Source: an uncultured Alphaproteobacteria bacterium (GTDB lineage Bacteria; Pseudomonadota; Alphaproteobacteria; MPNO01; UBA2964). Taken from it: a stretch of 64,000 bases of DNA. Below the pieces are notes generated by a model. That model did not search any database, had not been told where the DNA came from, and was given only the letters and a program-made list of their open reading frames with translations. The stretch lies in the NCBI GenBank assembly GCA_938048165.1, contig CALIBP010000147.1, positions 1-64,000 on the forward strand. The letters are read 5' to 3'. The translations under genes and the position numbers were made by a program. Positions 61,268-64,000 of this stretch are shown in pieces (the stretch's first letter is position 1; each line of letters starts with the position of its first letter).

Positions 61268-63220
61268 TTGACAAAAACCCAGGATGAAGCGACTTCTTCA
61301 GAGCCAAAATCTCCACACCTGACCCGGCGCTTTGCCATTCTCGGTGCGATCATCCTTTGCGCTGCAGGATATCTTATGATGGTGGTTGATCAACGAACAT
61401 CTGACGCCGACATCAATAAATGGGCTGAAGCCAACAACGCATCACTGACTCAAGCAATCGCAAACTCTGTCTGGCCTCGATTTTCCGGCCACTTGGAATC
61501 CGCCCGTTCACAACCAATAGACAAGCTGCAAAAAGCATCGAAGACCAAGAGCCTAAATGAGGAAATTCGGACACTCGTCGCGGAGTTGGGCGTTCTTAAG
61601 GTGAAGTTGTACGAAACCGGTGGCATGACAGTGTTCTCTACCCAGACGAGTCAGATTGGTACCGACTACAGCAAGAACCCGCGTTTTCTGAAATCTCTCG
61701 ATGGCGGTTTCGCCAGTAAGCTTGAATTGCGCAAAAAGTTTGGCGCTATTACCGGCCCACTGTCCGACCGCTGGGTTCTATCGAGTTACATTCCTGTTCG
61801 ACGGGCCAACGATGGAAAACTTCTTGGCGTCGCGGAAATTTATAGAGACGTGACAGCGGCACGCTTGGAAGCTGCGAAAAGCAGAACGGCGCGCGCTATT
61901 ATAATTGGCTTCGCCCTTGCTGTCGTTTTTGTATGCCTTGTTTTCATCGTATGGCGAAGCGATATTCGGCTAACGGCCTATCACCTCAGAGAAATTGACC
62001 TGATATCGAGCGCCGCCGATGCCGAGGCGAGGAATCAGGCAAAATCGCAATTCCTGGCTAATATGAGTCATGAAATGCGGACACCGTTGAATGGTGTGCT
62101 CGGAATGGGTAATTTACTGGCAAAGACCGATTTAAATGATCGTCAAACAAGCTTACTGCAAATAATTGGTAAATCCGGGCAAGCCCTCCTATCCCTTGTT
62201 GACGATATCCTTGATTTTTCGAAAGCAGAATCTGGCGCATTAACTCTCAACTCGGTGCCATTCAAAGTCGTGGATTGTGTCAGTGATGTTGTGGACTTGC
62301 TGTTGCCTGCAGCAGAGGAAAAAAACATACAATTGACCTGCGATATTTCTATTGCCGGGCAAGAAACTGTGCAAGGTGACCCAAAAAGACTACGCCAAAT
62401 TCTCACCAATTTGGTTGGCAATGCCATTAAATTCACAGACTCAGGCGCGGTTATTTTATCCGTTGATCCGGGCGAGAAATCAGACACCAGAAAACATTTT
62501 CGGTTTACGGTTCAGGACACTGGAATTGGCATTCCAACGGACCAACAATCGCAAATTTTCGACTCATTTTATCAAGCAGAAAGTTCAGCTGCCCGAAGGT
62601 TTGGTGGTGCCGGCCTTGGTCTCGCCGTAACCCACCAGCTGGTCAATTTGATGGACGGAAAGATCGGCTTTGACAGTGTTGAAGGAAAAGGTTCAACGTT
62701 CTGGGTCGAGGTAACATTTGACGCCAATTTAGAGAGTTTTGAGCCTGTTGATCAGCAGCACTCTAAGGATACATCTTCCCTTACACAGCCAAACGATACG
62801 CGCATTCTTCTTGCTGAAGACAATGAAATTAATCGACTGGTCGCAATCGAAACCCTGCAAGACTTAGGGCACAGCGTTGATTTTGTAGAGAACGGGCAGG
62901 ATGCCGTCGTCGCCTGGGAACAAGGAAACTATTCTTTGATCTTGATGGATATTCAAATGCCGAAGATGGATGGGCTTGAAGCTACCCGTCAAATTCGAGA
63001 GAAAGAGAGTCTACAAAACGGTCCGCCGGTACGCATCGTGGCTGTGACAGCAAATGCCTATGAATCCGACCGCGAGGACTGTCTTTCAGCCGGGATGGAT
63101 GATTATTTGAGTAAACCCTTCACTGATGAACAAGTTTCTACCTTGATTGACCGCTGGTTGCCACAGCTCCCCCAAGGCTTAGCATCCAGCGAGGAAATGG
63201 AATCGAGTGCGCTTCATTGA
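61268..63220 (+). CDS. Hybrid sensor histidine kinase with receiver domain
   Basis: A 650-residue membrane hybrid kinase. Membrane segments lie at about 22-40 and 209-229, enclosing a 168-residue periplasmic sensor region. HisKA holds H268 (NMSHEMRTPLNG); HATPase_c holds N385 (NLVGNAIKF), D417 (QDTGIGIP) and GGAGLGLA; a C-terminal receiver (about 511-632) has D561 (LILMDIQMPKMDG) and a TANA segment. Phosphate would move from H268 to D561 and then to an unseen phosphotransfer partner. TTG at 61268 is the start; no ATG fits better. The ligand is unknown. Confidence 0.92.
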   Translation: MTKTQDEATSSEPKSPHLTRRFAILGAIILCAAGYLMMVVDQRTSDADINKWAEANNASLTQAIANSVWPRFSGHLESARSQPIDKLQKASKTKSLNEEIRTLVAELGVLKVKLYETGGMTVFSTQTSQIGTDYSKNPRFLKSLDGGFASKLELRKKFGAITGPLSDRWVLSSYIPVRRANDGKLLGVAEIYRDVTAARLEAAKSRTARAIIIGFALAVVFVCLVFIVWRSDIRLTAYHLREIDLISSAADAEARNQAKSQFLANMSHEMRTPLNGVLGMGNLLAKTDLNDRQTSLLQIIGKSGQALLSLVDDILDFSKAESGALTLNSVPFKVVDCVSDVVDLLLPAAEEKNIQLTCDISIAGQETVQGDPKRLRQILTNLVGNAIKFTDSGAVILSVDPGEKSDTRKHFRFTVQDTGIGIPTDQQSQIFDSFYQAESSAARRFGGAGLGLAVTHQLVNLMDGKIGFDSVEGKGSTFWVEVTFDANLESFEPVDQQHSKDTSSLTQPNDTRILLAEDNEINRLVAIETLQDLGHSVDFVENGQDAVVAWEQGNYSLILMDIQMPKMDGLEATRQIREKESLQNGPPVRIVAVTANAYESDREDCLSAGMDDYLSKPFTDEQVSTLIDRWLPQLPQGLASSEEMESSALH

Positions 63221-63264
63221 ACTCTGCGAAGGTCTACACCAAACGATTTTGATAGGTTTCGACG

Positions 63265-64000
63265 CTAAAAGACGCGTTTGGCTGTCTTTGGCTTGGAAAA
63301 GACGAGGACAGTTCCGCCAAGCGCCAAAGCAACACCCAAAATAGCCAATAGGGTCCACTGAAACCCTTCGAACCAGGTCGAGACCAGCATGGCAACGATA
63401 GGAAATAAAACCGTCGCATAGGACGCCCGCGCGACCCCTTCCCGATTGACCAGGCTCAAATAGGCAATGAAACCCAGTACTGTGGCGAATACCGCCAGGT
63501 AGGCAAGCGACCCCAGGTAAACCAGGTCGTTGGGAATCGGGAATGGCAAACCCAAGGCCAGGCAAATCGCAAAACAGATCACCGTGCCGTAGACCATTCC
63601 ATAGGCGACGACGTTCGGCAGGTCGTCATCCTGCGACAGGCGGGCCGAGACAAGATTGCCAAGCGAAAACAGATAGGTGCCTAAAAATGGCAAAACCAGA
63701 AGAATGCCGACCTTGGTAGTATCGGCAACAACAATACTGCCCCAGGTGAGAAGCAACAGCCCGACCACTCCGAGCACCGCCCCCAGCAAAATGCGGCCAC
63801 TGAGCGCTTTACCGAAGAACAGCCGTTGATTGAAAGCACCCATAATCGCCGCCGTGGCAAAGATGACTGACAAAACGCCACTCGGTAAAAACCCTGCGGC
63901 CACATAAAAACAATAATAGTTCATGCTAAACAGGCAGAAGCCCAAGGCAATAAGTCTGCCGTGATGCTGCCACCGGATAAAGCGAAACCGCCCGGATACA
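63265..64000 (-). CDS. EamA/DMT-family permease, 5' part beyond window
   Basis: About 245 residues of a drug/metabolite-transporter family protein. The frame is open past the right edge: upstream of the Leu codon at 63945 it continues to base 64000 without a stop, so the N-terminus is missing. Eight or so hydrophobic segments and the second EamA repeat (NVVAYGMVYGTVICFAICLAL to LALGGTVLVF, not quoted in full) are visible. A Pro/Gly-rich GFLPSGVLSVIFATAA segment is typical. Substrate unknown; the family exports amino acids and other small metabolites. Confidence 0.85.
   Translation of the reverse strand, partial: VSGRFRFIRWQHHGRLIALGFCLFSMNYYCFYVAAGFLPSGVLSVIFATAAIMGAFNQRLFFGKALSGRILLGAVLGVVGLLLLTWGSIVVADTTKVGILLVLPFLGTYLFSLGNLVSARLSQDDDLPNVVAYGMVYGTVICFAICLALGLPFPIPNDLVYLGSLAYLAVFATVLGFIAYLSLVNREGVARASYATVLFPIVAMLVSTWFEGFQWTLLAILGVALALGGTVLVFSKPKTAKRVF

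Noticed and set aside
1-64000. CRISPR arrays, tRNA or rRNA genes, insertion sequences, integrases
   Set aside because: None seen on reading both strands. No regularly spaced repeats, cloverleaf-like sequences or transposase motifs were found.

Overview
The window looks like chromosome of a hopanoid-making, heterotrophic alphaproteobacterium. The pointers are the hpnI-hpnJ-hpnK block at the left edge, a PAS_5-type small protein, many Bug/TctC solute-binding proteins, and a redox-cysteine-complete OxyR. Genus cannot be read from sequence alone. No tRNA, rRNA, CRISPR, transposase or integrase was seen. Gene density is high and both strands are used in short operons.

Layout. 1-3.3 kb: hopanoid side-chain genes (hpnI 3' end, hpnJ, hpnK) translationally coupled to a CDP-alcohol phosphatidyltransferase. 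3.3-6.6 kb: oxaloacetate decarboxylase (minus), a small unknown gene and a YheS-type ABC-F protein. 6.6-12.7 kb: a minus-strand operon of three VOC proteins, two HsaA-like flavin monooxygenases, a PAS_5 protein and a membrane-anchored glutamate-synthase-like FMN protein. 12.8-17.5 kb: a divergent operon (2OG-Fe dioxygenase, Zn-alcohol dehydrogenase, NMT1-like binding protein) facing a maleate-isomerase-like enzyme and an amidohydrolase. 17.6-22.5 kb: FAD oxidoreductase followed by a complete tripartite tricarboxylate transporter (TctC, TctA, TctB).

22.5-32.2 kb is the most unusual part: two paralogous bicupins, a DadA-like oxidase, a nuclease, an unrecognised 457-residue protein, a BphB-like dihydrodiol dehydrogenase, an orphan EutA (ethanolamine ammonia-lyase reactivase) and a VanA-like Rieske oxygenase. 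32.3-42.4 kb: three further Bug binding proteins without membrane partners, OxyR coupled to an exported RCC1-like propeller, a MetE-C-like methyltransferase, an arylsulfotransferase-like propeller, a nucleotidyltransferase and an amidase. 42.5-51 kb: alpha/beta hydrolase, SGNH hydrolase, Xi-class glutathione transferase, soluble PAS-chemoreceptor, epimerase-like SDR, a second Rieske oxygenase and a DapA-like aldolase. 50.5-51.9 kb: a visibly AT-rich two-gene insert (DUF4145/DUF5655-like protein plus a small membrane protein). 52-64 kb: Baeyer-Villiger monooxygenase, LVIVD propeller, a second NMT1-like protein, APH-like kinase, QuiC1-type 3-dehydroshikimate dehydratase, amidohydrolase, TauE exporter, YwqK-like protein, a hybrid histidine kinase and a DMT permease cut by the right edge.

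Taken together this is a catabolic region. Uptake proteins feed oxygenases (two Rieske, two flavin-dependent, one Baeyer-Villiger, one 2OG-Fe), dehydrogenases and ring- or C-C-cleaving enzymes (VOC, cupin, amidohydrolase, DapA-like). Electron-transfer partners (Rieske reductases, flavin reductase) are missing from the window. The actual substrates cannot be deduced from what is visible.
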